64,000 nt of DNA, from the NCBI GenBank assembly GCA_945910005.1, contig OX246746.1, positions 37,430,473 through 37,494,472 of the forward strand, written 5' to 3'. Below, piece after piece: positions 46,243 to 58,737 of the stretch; positions within the stretch are counted from its first letter, which is position 1; the number at the start of each line of letters is the position of its first letter. The DNA is from Isoperla grammatica (Eukaryota > Arthropoda > Insecta > Plecoptera > Perlodidae). The position numbers were made by a program, and so were the translations under genes. The notes beneath the pieces were generated by a model, which saw nothing but the letters and a program-made list of their open reading frames with translations, did not search any database and had not been told where the DNA came from.

Positions 46243-46290
<48 letters not shown>
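46082..46290. repeat. (AAT)n microsatellite, tail of the minus-strand LINE
   Basis: AAT triplets with internal ATT inversions. Directly joined to the LINE 3' end at 46291. Confidence 0.93.
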
Positions 46291-46291
46291 T

Positions 46292-47268
46292 TTTTTTTCT
46301 TTATTATAAGTACCCAGTTAATTTGCATTCGAGCTTGTCTGTGGGGATAACAATCAAAACTAAATGAAAGTAATCTAGACTCCAACAATTATTACAACAT
46401 TAATTAATATCTTAATACAAAATAATTATATAATGATATAATATTATACAAAATACAAAAACATTGAGCATTCTTCGAATCTTATTAACATGGTGCGATA
46501 GTCACGTAACAAAAACACTTTTAATTCCCTTTTCACAGTACTTATACTATCCAAGTTCCTCAGGTCTTTGGTATCATAAAACCTAAAGCCTATTATATAA
46601 TCATAAAGCCTATTAAAATTAAACACGCTTGCCGTACTTATTGTCAAACTTAGGTATTTTAAAAAACTCGGCTTCTTTGGCACGAGTATACAAACTATGG
46701 TCTATTACGTTTTTAAACATATCCTGGTAGTAAAACTTCAACACCAATTTATATATAAATAATGTATTAACAGGAAGGACGTCACACATTATATATAGCC
46801 CACTTATTGTAAAACATAAATCATTTGGTTTATTAGACGATATTAACCTAAGCATTCTGTTCTGCAGTAAAATAATATGTTTTATATTTGAAAACGAAGC
46901 ATTACCCCATGCTGTCAAGGCGTATGAAATGACAGACTCAGCAAGCGCAATATAAACCGTTCTTAAAAGAGTAAAAGGCAGTATAAACTTTAATTTGTAC
47001 AGTTGATTCAAACACGACCTAGGCCTACTACATACTCGTGATATATGCACATCCCAGCAAAAGTTTTGATCGATGTCCACTCCTAAATACGGATGGCTGT
47101 AAACTGAATCAATTTTAATTTTACTTTAACACTTGCATTGCATGCTGCTAACATTTTGACAAACGTTGCTATGTAAACAATCAAAGGAATGGGTAAAAAT
47201 ATTTATACTTTCATTGTGATTTATATTATGAGGGGACGAAATATGTACTATTTTAGTTTTAACTGATA
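46292..47268 (-). pseudogene. 5'-truncated CR1/jockey-type LINE, minus strand
   Basis: Reading the minus strand from 47268, the frame covers the last part of a LINE reverse transcriptase: 'YLGVDIDQNFCWDVHISRV', 'LLRTVYIALAESVISYALTA' and 'WGNASF...ILLQNRMLRLI'. One stop lies near 47125 and a frameshift near 46640. The C-terminal tail reads to 46444. It ends with a CCACAGACAAGC block, AATAAAG and a short A run, followed by the TTA tract. The 5' end abuts another TAA tract at 47266, so the fragment is sandwiched between microsatellites. Confidence 0.85.
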
Positions 47269-47301
47269 AATAATAATAATAATAATAGTAATAATAATAA
47301 T

Positions 47302-47393
<92 letters not shown>

Positions 47394-47402
47394 TAATAGA
47401 AA

Positions 47403-47433
<31 letters not shown>

Positions 47434-47434
47434 A

Positions 47435-47467
<33 letters not shown>
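47266..47467. repeat. (AAT)n microsatellite, tail of SINE B copy 4
   Basis: On the minus strand this follows the SINE at 47473 and precedes the LINE, so it was probably the SINE tail and then the landing site of the LINE. Confidence 0.9.
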
Positions 47468-47468
<1 letters not shown>

Positions 47469-47472
47469 TTTT

Positions 47473-47711
47473 GTTTTAGGAAAACTCGTTATAGGGTGCA
47501 CAACTGCTCCTCTTCAGGTGACTAACTATAAGATATGTTAGGGGGTGGATAGTAGGGAAGGAATGTTCAAGGTATGTTAGTATGACTCCAGCCTCTACGG
47601 CTGTGAAGAACCTCGGATAAACCCTTCAGTCAGATTGACGGTGGCCGGAATCGAACCGGCTACCTCCCGAATTAGTTTCGCGTCTTACTGCTGAGCCACC
47701 TCTATCCGCTA
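47473..47711 (-). repeat. SINE family B, copy 4, minus strand
   Basis: On the minus strand: head ending at 47711 (inverted 'ctgagccacctctatcc'), B-box GGTTCGATTCC at 47657-47647, and a complete body with 'cacctgaagaggag' and 'gtgcaccctataac' at its end. Well preserved. Confidence 0.9.
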
Positions 47712-48070
47712 CAACTGCCTGTCGAACAACACACCAATACATCGACTATGATCCCTAAATGTAGATGTAATTGAACGTACAACTGCTGTCGACTGTACAC
47801 CTTGAATCTCTAATGTCTAACAATATAAACCGTTACTGGAATCACTGTACATCCATCTCATTACCTTCACATTGACCACGGCGATCTTGGAAGTGACTCA
47901 GGTAAGTTGGTTGTTTGGCCTTCACTGTGTCAGTGAGTAGCACAGAATCTTTGTTATCGAGACAAAAGACTCTGATGATGTAACTGTGACACTCTTATAG
48001 AGGATCTGAGATCTGATTGTGTTACTACTGACGCTTACAAACAGTTACAGGGTGGTTTCTGCAGAAATTC
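47712..48070. other. No recognisable gene
   Basis: Non-coding spacer. Confidence 0.45.
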
Positions 48071-48074
48071 AGAC

Positions 48075-48360
48075 TGCCATACTGACGTACTTTAAAAACC
48101 TTCAGGGGGTACCTCCACCAACCCAGACTCCATACCGACGTACTTTACAACCTTCACGTGGTACCCCCACCAACCCAGACTCCATACCGACGTACTTTAC
48201 AACCTTCATGGGGTACATCTATCAATCTAGACTCCATACCGACGTATTTTACAACCTTCACGTGGTACCCCCACCAACCCAGACTCCATACCGACGTACT
48301 TTACAATCTTCAAGGGGTACCTCCACCAACCTAGACTTCCGGCCCACGTACCTCCACCTC
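48075..48360. repeat. 52-bp minisatellite, about five copies
   Basis: The unit reads GGTACCCCCACCAACCCAGA, then CTCCATACCGACGTACTTTA and CAACCTTCACGT. 'agactcc' markers are at 48125, 48177 and 48229. The 134-residue frame through it is not supported as a gene. Confidence 0.92.
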
Positions 48361-50600
48361 CTACTGGTAACTAATACAGCCTGCAGCAACCTAGGCTGTC
48401 AGGTTATGCACCTTCTGACCTAGCTGACTCTCTAGTATCTATACGAAGCTAAGACTAGATCATTATTGCTTAGTTATCGTGGGCAAGATTCACGCCCAAG
48501 TGTCACAATCGTAAATTTTTCGGAAGAAACTATAAGGCTGATTGATTCTCTTTAAACCTGTTTCAGTATTAATCTATTCATTCTGAATGGAATGAGAAAG
48601 TTCTAGAGTATTGACAATGCGTATTGCGTATGCGTGATATACTGGTCTATACAGCCTCGCTATTAACACAGTGCGTACTGCATAAAGTAGTCGTAGGTAT
48701 CGTATAATATCGAACCTCGAAAAGCGCCTCATTAAAATAATGGTTGACTTTCCAGAACATAATAGACCATTGGCATTCTAAATGTGTTGTTCGAGATGGT
48801 TGAACGTTTCACTTATCTGAGCTCGGAAAGACAGATTGGTGTAACTTGGAATTACGCAATCGAACATTTTATCGGATTTAAAATATTCCACAAATGTTTG
48901 AAAACCTTAATTATTGTAATTATAATAAACAATAATTGTACTTCTGTCCGACGAAGGTGTTTTATAATTAGCAATGTGTATGATCGACCGATCTATACTG
49001 AATTTGGAGGTTGTTTATAAAATGGTATTCAAGGAAATAGCGAATTCTAACATAATTTGCAACTTTTGTTGATTTGAATTGGTAATTAGTTGAAACAAAA
49101 TAATTAGTATTTCCACTCGTCTCGGTGTGTGATGCGCAGCGAGGCAGGTCGTATTTGCGCTCTACAGCATAGCACGTGGTCTCAGAATCAACAATTCACG
49201 ATTAAGGTTAAAGTTGAAATAACTTTCTAACACGAGACCAAGATTGTCTATGTCGCCCTCCACTGCCTGGTCTGTCTCGGTAACCGTCTCACACTGTACG
49301 CTATTTACACAGTTCTTTGCACAGTACTTGACACACATTCCTTAAAAACAACACGCTATATGATACCAACCTTGGCCAATGTTAATTTTGTCTTGCCCTC
49401 CCTCCTAAGGGTTAAACCATCGAGAGTAGTTCTACTTATTTTTGACTTGATTCAATGATGTTGCATCTCAAACTAGGTTCATACTTATAAAGAAAGTTGT
49501 AGAATTGCTTTCAGTTGAAACGGGGCATGGCATGTTCGTTTTTTCCATTTATTTGACTCAACCGGCAAATGACCAAAAATTGGTGAAATTACCTACATTT
49601 GATAATTTCCAACCTTATGTCGCTAACGAGTTTTAAATCCAAGTGATTTTAGTTGACGATTCGTTGATGAGACGTGAAAGTTAACATAATCGTGTGATAA
49701 TGGTTTTCTTGTTGAACTAAACCTGTTGGTCTGTAAATGTGATGGGTGAGACGATGGAGGGTAAGGATAGAGGTACCATTTGAAGATGTAGTGGGCCAAT
49801 AGATTTATAATATTGTTCTCATCATTCGTAAATTAATTTTATAACTGAAAAGGATAGGAAATAAATAAGTAAATGTATTCTCTCTTCTCTTTTAACAAAA
49901 TACATTTATTGAGATTCAGACAAGTAATGTTATAGAACGTTAGTAAATTAAGTGGGGGGGAAGGGGGAGGGGGGAGAGGGGGGAAACACCAACAATGCTG
50001 TGAAATAAATATATATTTTCATGACTGCTCGTGTTGCAAAAGTATCTTGTTTGAAATCGATCTCAAATATAATATTTATATTCAAATTCAAATGGATAAA
50101 ATCACAGTTAAATTAGAAATGTCTTAAATGGAGTGTAGGCCTACGGTACGTAAAGTTACCGTTTTTAGTCGTTTATCAAGAATACTAGAAACATCGAAAA
50201 AGTGCAAATATAATTCGACATGCGTGTTTCATGAGACTATAAATTGTGTGATCATAATTTCTAATATTATAGTCAGTCTAGTGATGGCCTTTTGTTTATT
50301 AAATCCACGTATTGATCAAAATTATCAATAGAATAACATCTCACTTGTTTTTTGTAATATTAGAAATATTGATCATACACCATCTGAAGCCTTACGAAAC
50401 CACATAATAATTTGTATTATTACTTTTTGTTGATGTGGTTGTGGTGTAACTTAACTATAAAAACTTTACTTTCGCGCTGTTTTAGTACTGGTAATATGAA
50501 ATATCCCCCTTTCTTCTTACAACCACATCTTCAACACATGATGTTGCGTTGAGGCAAAGCGCAAGTCGGGCTTTCAACATGTCTCTGTCAGATGTACAAC
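48361..50600. other. No recognisable gene
   Basis: Long stretch without a motif-bearing frame. A G-rich purine patch lies at 49950-49985 ('gggggggaagggggagg'). Frames of 60-78 residues (48784-49020, 50128-50331) have no recognisable domain. Confidence 0.4.
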
Positions 50601-51765
50601 TCAGTAGTCAGTAGTCACGATGAACGGCAGACGTGAAAGTGCATATATGTTGTTCTGTGTTGCAACGGCCACCGACACCGGAAGCCGTCTCAAGGTTGAC
50701 TCGAATCAGTGCAAGAGCTGCAAGACCATCGAACCAATCAATCTTGAAGCTCGAGCTTCAGTTCGCCGTGTCCTTTCTATTCTCATAATCGTCAAAACCA
50801 AAATCACTTTCTGCTCCATTTTAATTCTGAGAAGTGAATCCTGACCAGCTCTATAAGTAACAACTCGCTCATCCTTTCTCTTCTTCTAATATCTGCGAGA
50901 CAGAAATTTAAATCCAAAATTAAATAAAAATGTAACGTTTCCCTTATTCTTCTTCTTTGTAATTCGACTTCTTCTATGCTTAAAATTCCTTCTTGCTTCT
51001 TTTAGCCTAGAGTCTAGACCACCTCAGAGCTTTGTATATAGTCAAAACTACCAAATCGAAAATCAAACCTAAACCCCAACTCAAAATCGCTTAAATTTCT
51101 GCTCTATCTTCATTCTGCGATCTTCATCCAACATTTCCTTCGTCTAGACCACCTCAGGGCTATTTTAACTTTCTCTTGATCTTCCAACCATCATGAGCAA
51201 ACCTTGAACCGTTAAATGTATTCTAATTGACTACCTCGACTTTTTCCTCAAAATATGTTAAATATTGAGATTGTCTTGATAAAAGTGAAATAAGTATTAA
51301 AACAATCACCAACCCTACCTTAGCTCATCAATTCTGTAATTCACGGACACACTTTGTTCGTTGCTAATAAAAAGTCAGTTATTGGTACTTAGGTGATTAC
51401 GCTTTTCCTTTCTGAGCTATATTATTTTATTGTTTATTATTTTATTCTATTTCAATTTATTTCATTCATTTTATTTTTATTTCATTTTATATCGTTCATT
51501 TAATTATTTCTGCGTGTCATTTGCGTGTGCTTTTACGATTACCTTTTTGGTGTGTTCTTACAATTTGTACTGTTTGTCTGTTTAACCTTTTAGTGTGCTC
51601 TACCAATTTTAAACCCTGTTTGCCACTTTCTATTATTATAGTTAGTACTTAGTCCTTACTCTCGTTATCCTGTATAGTGTATAAGGCTACAGAGGGCAAT
51701 TTATGCCCTACATTGGCCTTCCCGCTCTCGGGCGGGTAAATTTCAATAAATACAATACGCTTTTC
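50601..51765 (+). other. Possible transcribed repeat 3' end with polyadenylation signal
   Basis: The right edge has a short hairpin (CCCGC/GCGGG at 51721-51736) followed by AATAAA at 51745-51750, as in LINE or mRNA 3' ends. Two 'tctagaccacctcag' copies occur (51011, 51145). The 74-residue frame at 50620-50844 carries no motif. I cannot tell whether this is a decayed LINE or something else. Confidence 0.3.
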
Positions 51766-51827
51766 AAAAATATCACCTTAGTTTCTTTTCTAAGAATGAA
51801 TTATTGGTTTTTGATCCCCACCTCACC

Positions 51828-52950
51828 CACTCCCAACCGCCACTAGACTAGAAGTCAACCTCATCATGATACAATAGTGTGTACACATAATCATAATATA
51901 CTCAGGAACTACTAGACACTCCCAACCACAACTAGACTAGAAGTCAACCTCATCATGATACAATAGTGTGTACACATAATCATAATATACTCAGGAACTA
52001 CTAGACACTCCCAACCACAACTAGACTAGAAGTCAACCTCATCATGATACAATAGTGTGTACACATAATCATCATATACTCAGGAACTACTAGACACTCC
52101 CAACCACAACTAGTAGTCACCTTCATCATGGTACAATAGTGTGTACACATAATCATCATATACTCAGGAACTACTAGACACTCCCAACCACAACTAGACT
52201 AGAAGTCAACCTCATCATGATACAATAGTGTGTACACATAATCATAATATACTCAGGAACTACTAGACACTCCCAACCGCAACTAGTAGTCACCTTCATC
52301 ATGGTACAATAGTGTGTACACATAATCATAATATACTCAGGAACTACTAGACACTCCCAACCACAACTAGTAGTCACCTTCATCATGGTACAATAGTGTG
52401 TACACATAATCATCATATACTCAGGAACTACTAGACACTCCCAACCACAACTAGACCAGAAGTCACCTTCATCATGGTACAATAGTGTGTACACATAATC
52501 ATAATATACTCAGGAACTACTAGACACTCCCAACCACAACTAGTAGTCACCATCATGGTACAATAGTGTGTACACATAATCATCATATACTCAGGAACTA
52601 CTAGACACTCCCAACCACAACTAGACTAGAAGTCACCTTCATCATGGTACAATAGTGTGTACACATAATCATAATATACTCAGGAACTACTAGACACTCC
52701 CAACCACAACTAGTAGTCACCATCATGGTACAATAGTGTGTACACATAATCATCATATACTCAGGAACTACTAGACACTCCCAACCACAACTAGACTAGA
52801 AGTCACCTTCATCATGGTACAATAGTGTGTACACATAATCATAATATACTCAGGAACTACTAGACACTCCCAACCACAACTAGTAGTCACCTTCATCATG
52901 GTACAATAGTGTGTACACATAATCATAATATACTCAGGAACTACTAGACG
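51828..52950. repeat. 77-89-bp tandem array, 13-14 copies
   Basis: The long unit (89 bp) contains 'aactagactagaagtcaac', 'tagtgtgtacacataatc' and 'atatactcaggaactactag'. Shorter units of 80 and 77 bp lack part of the first block ('aactagtagtcacc'). From about 52360 on, long and short units tend to alternate. Minus-strand cysteine/tryptophan-rich frames are artefacts. Confidence 0.95.
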
Positions 52951-54960
52951 ATTACCACACGCACGGTGACTCATACGAAAAAACGACGTTGGGGTTTCGA
53001 ATCAAGTATAAATATTTTCTAACTATCCCTCGCACTATACTAACATAATCTTCAATATAAACAGGGACATAGAACATCAAATAAAGAGATTAATAATTGT
53101 CAACTCAATGGCTACCGTAGTTTGTTATACCATAACGCTTGCTTAGAAAGCTGCAAGATGCCAGTGCTTACGATTATGAGACAGAGTAATTGTTGGAAAT
53201 GCATATTGACTCATTGAGCTTGATGGTTGTTAACTAATGATAGAGAATGGCTCAACGCTTCTTTAGTCTGGTTCGATTCAGGCCACCTGCAATCTTTACT
53301 ATCTAAGTCTAAGCATTTCTCAGTCTGCCTTTTAGCTTCTCACTGTCTACCTCTCAGATGTCCATGTGACTGAGGAACCCATTCTCTACCACATTACTCA
53401 CTATATGACAATATGACATTTGCTGTACACACCGACACGTATTCTTTATATTCACGTGACGTCACTGACATTGTTGGCGGGCATATTCCCGTACATGAGG
53501 TATTGCAGTCCCTACACATAGCGGCCACCATCCCGTACACGAAGTCATTGTTGTAGACAAACAAATGACTGTATTGCATACGAAGAATAGTATAGTACTT
53601 ATAAGCTAACCCAGCTTATAGACAATTACCACTTCAAATAAGATACCAAATGGTACAAATTCGCTTTACATCCACAAATTAGAAAAAATAATGATATTTA
53701 TGAGAGCAAGAATTATTTGTTATGTCATTTTGAAAACGAAATTTCGCTAAACACGATTAATGTTTCCGAAGAAATAAAATTAACTAAAATAAAAAAAAAA
53801 TGTTTATTTGTTTACTATTAGAGCAGAGTATCGAAAATCATCAATTAAAGGCCATAAATAAATGACGCAATTTAACGGACGTATGTCAGCCGTGCTGTGG
53901 TATGTCCGAAATATTTCTGAATATCACCTTGAAGCATGGATCGCTTGACGCAACGCAACGAATGAACTGACTGGAAGGCTTGGTTCAGTGGATGTCTTAA
54001 CCATGCTCTGGTCAAGCTATCCGGTTTGTGTAACTATGTCCTCAATATGATGACCAAACTGTTGATACTCGACCCGACTATACCGATAGAGCCAACATCA
54101 AAACACAGCGAAATTAATGTGTTTGTGCTGTATATCTATTATCTAGTACGATACTTTACATTGAAATTATATATATTTGTAGCTGAAAACTTATGCTGCA
54201 CTGACTCAAAGTCGTAAACGTTATAGTAACATCATCCTTGAAATAACATAAAATAGACCGTAAGCATAATAAATTCAGTTAACATTAGATTAAAACATAA
54301 AATACAGTGTCACATTCACATAATGACACAATGACAATAATGACATACTGAAGATCTAAACTGGAAAAAATGGTAATAAAACGAAAAACCATGTGTTTTG
54401 TGATGCGATTTTGTAATGTGTTTCGTATATTAAAGTCAATCCAAGAACTAGAATCTAATACATTGTAAAACTCACTCATCTGTGACGTCCCAGCCCCAAA
54501 GTTGCTGTGGAGCGACTTTACATTTAAACTTTTAAAACAAGAATCTGATCTTATGGAAACACTATCAAATAGTTTTCCGGAATTCCAGTATTTTGTCACG
54601 TTCTTAAGATCACTCAAAACTCAACATTGCGTGGTCGTAGTGTGGTGGGGGGGGGGTTTGGGGTGTGGGGGGTCCTCCTCTTAGAAATATATAAATATTA
54701 TTGTGCATCACTGATCCTGCATTACAAACCAGAATACAATGTGTCTACACACGCTGTCCTTTGTAAGATGGCCTTAGTTGTATAAAAGCAAGGAACGTTG
54801 TCTTGTCAATATAAATATACCCAAAGCGAATTAGAGCCAGAGGATGTCTTCCTACCACTTATTTCTTCTTGAGTATTGTTACTTATTAGGAGATAGCTCT
54901 CACTTGGCTTTATACTGTACACCTGGTTCTGTAGGTGTCTTTGATTGTGCCCTCGATTGT
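52951..54960. other. No supported gene; one decayed SINE head
   Basis: A diverged family B head lies at about 53240-53310 ('atggctcaacgc', 'ggttcgattcaggccacc'). The 110-residue minus frame at 54285-54617 has no domain I recognise and no splice or promoter context. A G-run patch lies at 54642-54672. Confidence 0.4.
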
Positions 54961-54967
54961 TACCCAT

Positions 54968-55156
54968 TAAACCTCAACCACAGTTATCGGCATCGTGATC
55001 GTAATCGGGATCGACATCGCAATCGTACATTTTCTCAAGCTAAATCATTACGACATTACGATTTTTTTGCGAACAGCACCATAAGAACCACGTAAGTTAA
55101 CTTTTGTTACGATTTCCGAATTGCGATTGCAACCCCGATACCGACAATTACTACCC
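54968..55156. mobile_element. TA-type MITE, copy 3
   Basis: Same palindromic layout as 31692: left end 'aacctcaaccacag', interior 'catcgtgatcg' and 'atcgggatcg', 'catrgtaagttaactttt'-like centre and 'cccgataccgacaatt' at the right. The right terminus is eroded. Confidence 0.65.
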
Positions 55157-55339
55157 TGTAAAAGTGGTTCCTAAAGGGCATATAGTGTTAAATGAATTAC
55201 ACAACATTCTTGTATACATGGATTCGGGTATATTTTTCTTGTAAAAATGTTGGCGACATTGCACGTGATTCTATTGTACGCCTGGTTTTGTGTTTCTATT
55301 GTTCACGTGGTTATGTTGCACACGTAGTTGCTCACCTTT

Positions 55340-55515
55340 GGCATTTGACCTTGCACACGTGGTTGCAACCAACCTTTGTCCGCTTCACCCGTGGCATTTG
55401 ACTTTGCACACGTGGTTGCAACCAACCTTTGTCCGCTTCACCCGTGGGATTTGACCTTGCACACGTGATTGCAACCAACCATTGTCCGCTTCACCCGCGA
55501 CATTTGACCTTGTCC
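55340..55515. repeat. 53-bp tandem repeat, about three copies
   Basis: The unit contains 'cacacgtggttgcaaccaac', 'ctttgtccgcttcacccg' and 'tggcatttgac'. The third copy is more diverged. Confidence 0.88.
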
Positions 55516-57268
55516 TTGTTATGCACACTTTCTCCTGCGAATTGAACCGGCATCGAGTTTGGTGGACAATAGAAGCATCGTTGGCAACACAACTTTCCGT
55601 CCTCCGGGATCTTGAACTGTGGGCGAGGTTCATTGTATCTGTTGATTAGGTTTTCCTATTTCTTCTGTGTAAGTTATACCATGTTACCCACGGATTAATT
55701 CGCCTCGGGTCTTCCAAGAGGTTATTGATAGACTAATATAAGAAACATAGACAGAAGTTGTAAATATGGCGATGGCTCGGTTTATAAATGTGTGCTTTTA
55801 AATTTTCAAACAACTGCTGAAAATCACGTAAATGTGTCGTAAGTATTAACAAATAGAAAAAACGTGATATTACAACGAAAACACTGAAAACAATATAAAA
55901 CAATATACATTTTTATTTTTGTACTCCAATAGATTGATGGTGTAAAGAGTATTTTTGGGTTCAAGCAATAACATTTATTACCCGTTTATTACGATTGTAT
56001 TTATTATATATTTTTGTTTTATTTTCATTTATTAATTTATTATATTTATTATTATATTTAATTTATTTATCTATTATAATAATTCCTTAAGATAAACTGA
56101 TAATCTGTTACGAAAACTGAAAGCTTTATTTCAAACTCTAGTAAATAATGTTCAATAACAATTTACGACTCTCAACATTCCCACAGCTAAATAAGCACAA
56201 ATATTCAACATCCATCAGCGTGACTGTATATGTGGTGTATAAGGTACGGTTAACGGTACCATGTTCTTTGCCAATACTTGGAGTACAGTATACGTTCAAA
56301 TAGACAGTTACTTAACATTTGGGTGTAATTGATATAGCACATCACTTTCACAAGAACATGAAAAATGGAATTCAAAATTAAAAACAGAAATAGTTTGTCC
56401 AAACCAGTTAAATCTGCTCAGGCATTACGTATACACACCACGGTTGTTGGTAGTAGGCGTCATAGTGCGTATTTCCGTGTCTTCGTGTCTTCTTTCTCCT
56501 GACCTTTCAAAACACACTTTCATTTTCAAACCTTTGAGCGAGCGGGTAACAAAATGGCCGAGCGTACATGCATTAATTCGTGATTATGATGCTATTTGGG
56601 ATTGTACGTCCCATAGTTTTGCAACTTGGCTAATCAAGACGATGAGTGGGTGATATACTTGAGATTTTCTTAATTTGACTCTCCCCTCCATCGCTATGTG
56701 ACCATCCCTTACCCAAGTGATAACCCGACAATCATATCATATTTATAATTTCAATTTATATTATTTATAATCAGTCATATATTTGTTATGCTGGGCGGTG
56801 GTCACATAACTAACGGATGAAGCTTTTAAACCGTGTCAAATTAAAAATATCTTCACTCTATAATATGAAGAAGAACAAAGCCACCATGTCCGAATCAGAT
56901 CTATTACACATAGTGGAGGTTGTCATAATGGGAGTCCAGCAAGGGATGGCAGGGCCAAGTGGGAGGAGAATCTCAAATATAGGACAGTGGAGAGAAAGGG
57001 ACAGGATGAAGGGCGTTTGGATCACAAAGGGGGCCAGCATTTATGGCGAAGAATAACATGATAATAGAAAAGAATGATAGAATATATGATAAGAGAGCAA
57101 GTATGCATGAGAGCCCTCTTTATGGGCATCGGTCACTACGTGGACGGACCCCCTTCGTACGGGCATTCATTCGTAAGACAATACCTTGAAGAACAAAACT
57201 GTTGCTCTAAAAGGTTTTGTTTAATTCAATAGCACAAGCGAGGGTGATGTTCCTGTTTTCTGTTTAAA
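55516..57268. other. No supported gene; SINE A tail fragment
   Basis: An inverted family A tail ('ttggctaatcaagacgatga') lies at about 56570-56655. The 79-residue frame at 56817-57056 has charged content but no motif; I do not support it. The remainder is AT-rich. Confidence 0.4.
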
Positions 57269-57279
57269 CCTTTGTTACC

Positions 57280-57395
57280 AAGGAAAACCTAGTAAATAAC
57301 CTTCAGTCAGGATTGCCGGAGCAGGGATCGAACTGGCGGCCTCCGAATGAGAGACCCGTGTGCTGCCACTGAGCCCTATCACTTAACGGATGATG
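57280..57395 (-). repeat. SINE family B, head fragment, minus strand
   Basis: Inverted head: 'cttcagtcaggattgccgg', B-box as 'gggatcgaactgg', and 'tgccactgagccctatc' for the A-box end. The body is missing beyond about 57280. Confidence 0.65.
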
Positions 57396-57984
57396 TTTAT
57401 ACCAACAGAGATCATTGAAGTAAACATCATGTGTGTTTTCGCTGTTGTTAGAATGCTTTGTGGAGAAATTAGACTTTGACGGCCATTTATATCAGAATAA
57501 TGTCAAGGATGCTGAAAATGTATTTTTCTGCATCTCAGCCTAATTCCATTTAGTTTTCTTGCATGCCATGCAAACAGTGCAACGTCATAGCACACATCAC
57601 CTTCAAACAAATTACTTTCACAAGAGCGCACACAGTTACGTGCGACAAGAAGTGACATAGACTGTAAATAGGGTTGTGGTTAACCAAACAAAAACCTAAA
57701 CTTTTCTACGACCTCACTTGTCTCTCCGTACTCGTGTTCCTATAGAATGTGAATAGTCAGTGTTTCACAGACAAAACTCTAGACAATTCGCCTCTAGAGG
57801 TCTGTAACAACGATTTTTTTACAGACCTATTTTGAGGACTTGAATGAATTATTGCTTATGATTTAAATTTCTATAATTTATTCGAACTAAACGCGGTAGT
57901 TTTTCTACAGTACTTCGTCTTCCAACTAAAATGTGTGGGTACAAATGATATAGATAACGGATTGTCAGTGTTAGTTATCTGTGG
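57396..57984. other. No recognisable gene
   Basis: Nothing recognised. Confidence 0.4.
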
Positions 57985-58530
57985 TGTAAGGAAAGTTGGA
58001 GAGAATATCCAATTGGCTATTTAGTAGGACTCAATCCTAGCATTTTCGACTTCTGACTACTAACACAGCCAACAGAGGGCAGAGGGGGTGGGGGGAGGCG
58101 AATGCCCCCTCCTTCCCATGCGTATGGCGCCCCCTTAGCCACAAATCCTCCACCGTCCCATAGACGCCATCAAACAAGTAAATATTATAATTTACATCAA
58201 AAACCAAATGATCGAGTCATATTATTATCATAGTTATAACGTGCTACTTGTTACTTGTTACTAGTTTTACCTGCCCTTACCCTGGCGCAATGGTCAGTTA
58301 AATATGTCAGCCCCTCAACATTGAGATGGATTTAAAATCGGCAACCTGCAACCTCAGTGTAACTTTCTAAATGAATGATTTTATAAACATGTGTATAGTA
58401 ACAGTCAGCTAATCCTGGCTACGCCACTGCTTTTGACTGAGGAAAACACGAACATTCAGTCAGGATTATCGGTGCATACTAACGAACTCCCGAATTAGTC
58501 TCTCGGGTGGTACCGCTGAGCCACCTCTTC
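57985..58530 (-). repeat. SINE family B, copy 5, interrupted
   Basis: The left piece (57985-58057, inverted body with 'tagtaggactcaatcctagc') and the right piece (58430-58530, inverted head with 'cattcagtcaggattatcgg' and 'accgctgagccacctctt') belong to one SINE, split by the element at 58058-58429. Confidence 0.75.
58058..58429. mobile_element. 372-bp hAT-type MITE nested in SINE B copy 5
   Basis: The right end TCCTGGCTACGCCACTG is canonical. The left end is worn ('tactaacacagcca'). Flanking octamers CTTCTGAC (58050-58057) and CTTTTGAC (58430-58437) agree at seven of eight bases and are parts of the interrupted SINE. A G-rich then C-rich stretch follows the left end. Confidence 0.75.
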
Positions 58531-58599
58531 TCAGCTATCACAGTAATGCCAGCCAGATGTATGATGAACTAATTCGACTTGTTGTAGATACTGCTCAAG

Positions 58600-58731
58600 A
58601 TGGGGAGGAAAAGTAACACATTGGCGGCCATACTGGTCAGCCTGTTGGCAGTAGCGATGAGTCTTCCAGTTCCCGAGGCCAGTCAAGCGGACGCAGCGGC
58701 TGTGCAGAAGGCCAAGGCGGCCTTTGTAGAG
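58600..58731 (+). CDS. First coding exon of a secreted protein
   Basis: The ATG at 58600 has a strong start context (A at -3, G at +4). It opens 44 codons: basic 'MGRKSN', a hydrophobic core 'TLAAILVSLLAVAM', and a likely signal-peptidase region 'SLPVPEA' at about residues 21-27. The mature start 'SQADAAAVQKAKAAFVE' is rich in alanine. The frame ends exactly at a consensus splice donor GTAAGT (58732-58737), phase 0. Just upstream, 'cgacttgttgtag' (to about 58587) could be a 3' splice site, which would make the 5' UTR spliced. The following exon was not identified. The protein would enter the secretory pathway, but the family is not recognised. GC content is higher than in the surroundings, as expected for a real exon. 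Confidence 0.75.
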
Positions 58732-58737
58732 GTAAGT
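58732..58737 (+). promoter_or_regulatory. 5' splice site (GTAAGT)
   Basis: GAG|GTAAGT is an excellent match to the metazoan donor consensus and coincides with the end of the signal-peptide exon. Confidence 0.75.

Noticed and set aside
54285..54617. 110-residue minus-strand frame as a gene
   Set aside because: No recognisable domain, no splice or start context, and AT-rich composition like its neighbours.
56817..57056. 79-residue frame with charged C-terminal half
   Set aside because: No motif and no supporting signals. It may be part of an old retroelement, but nothing shows it.
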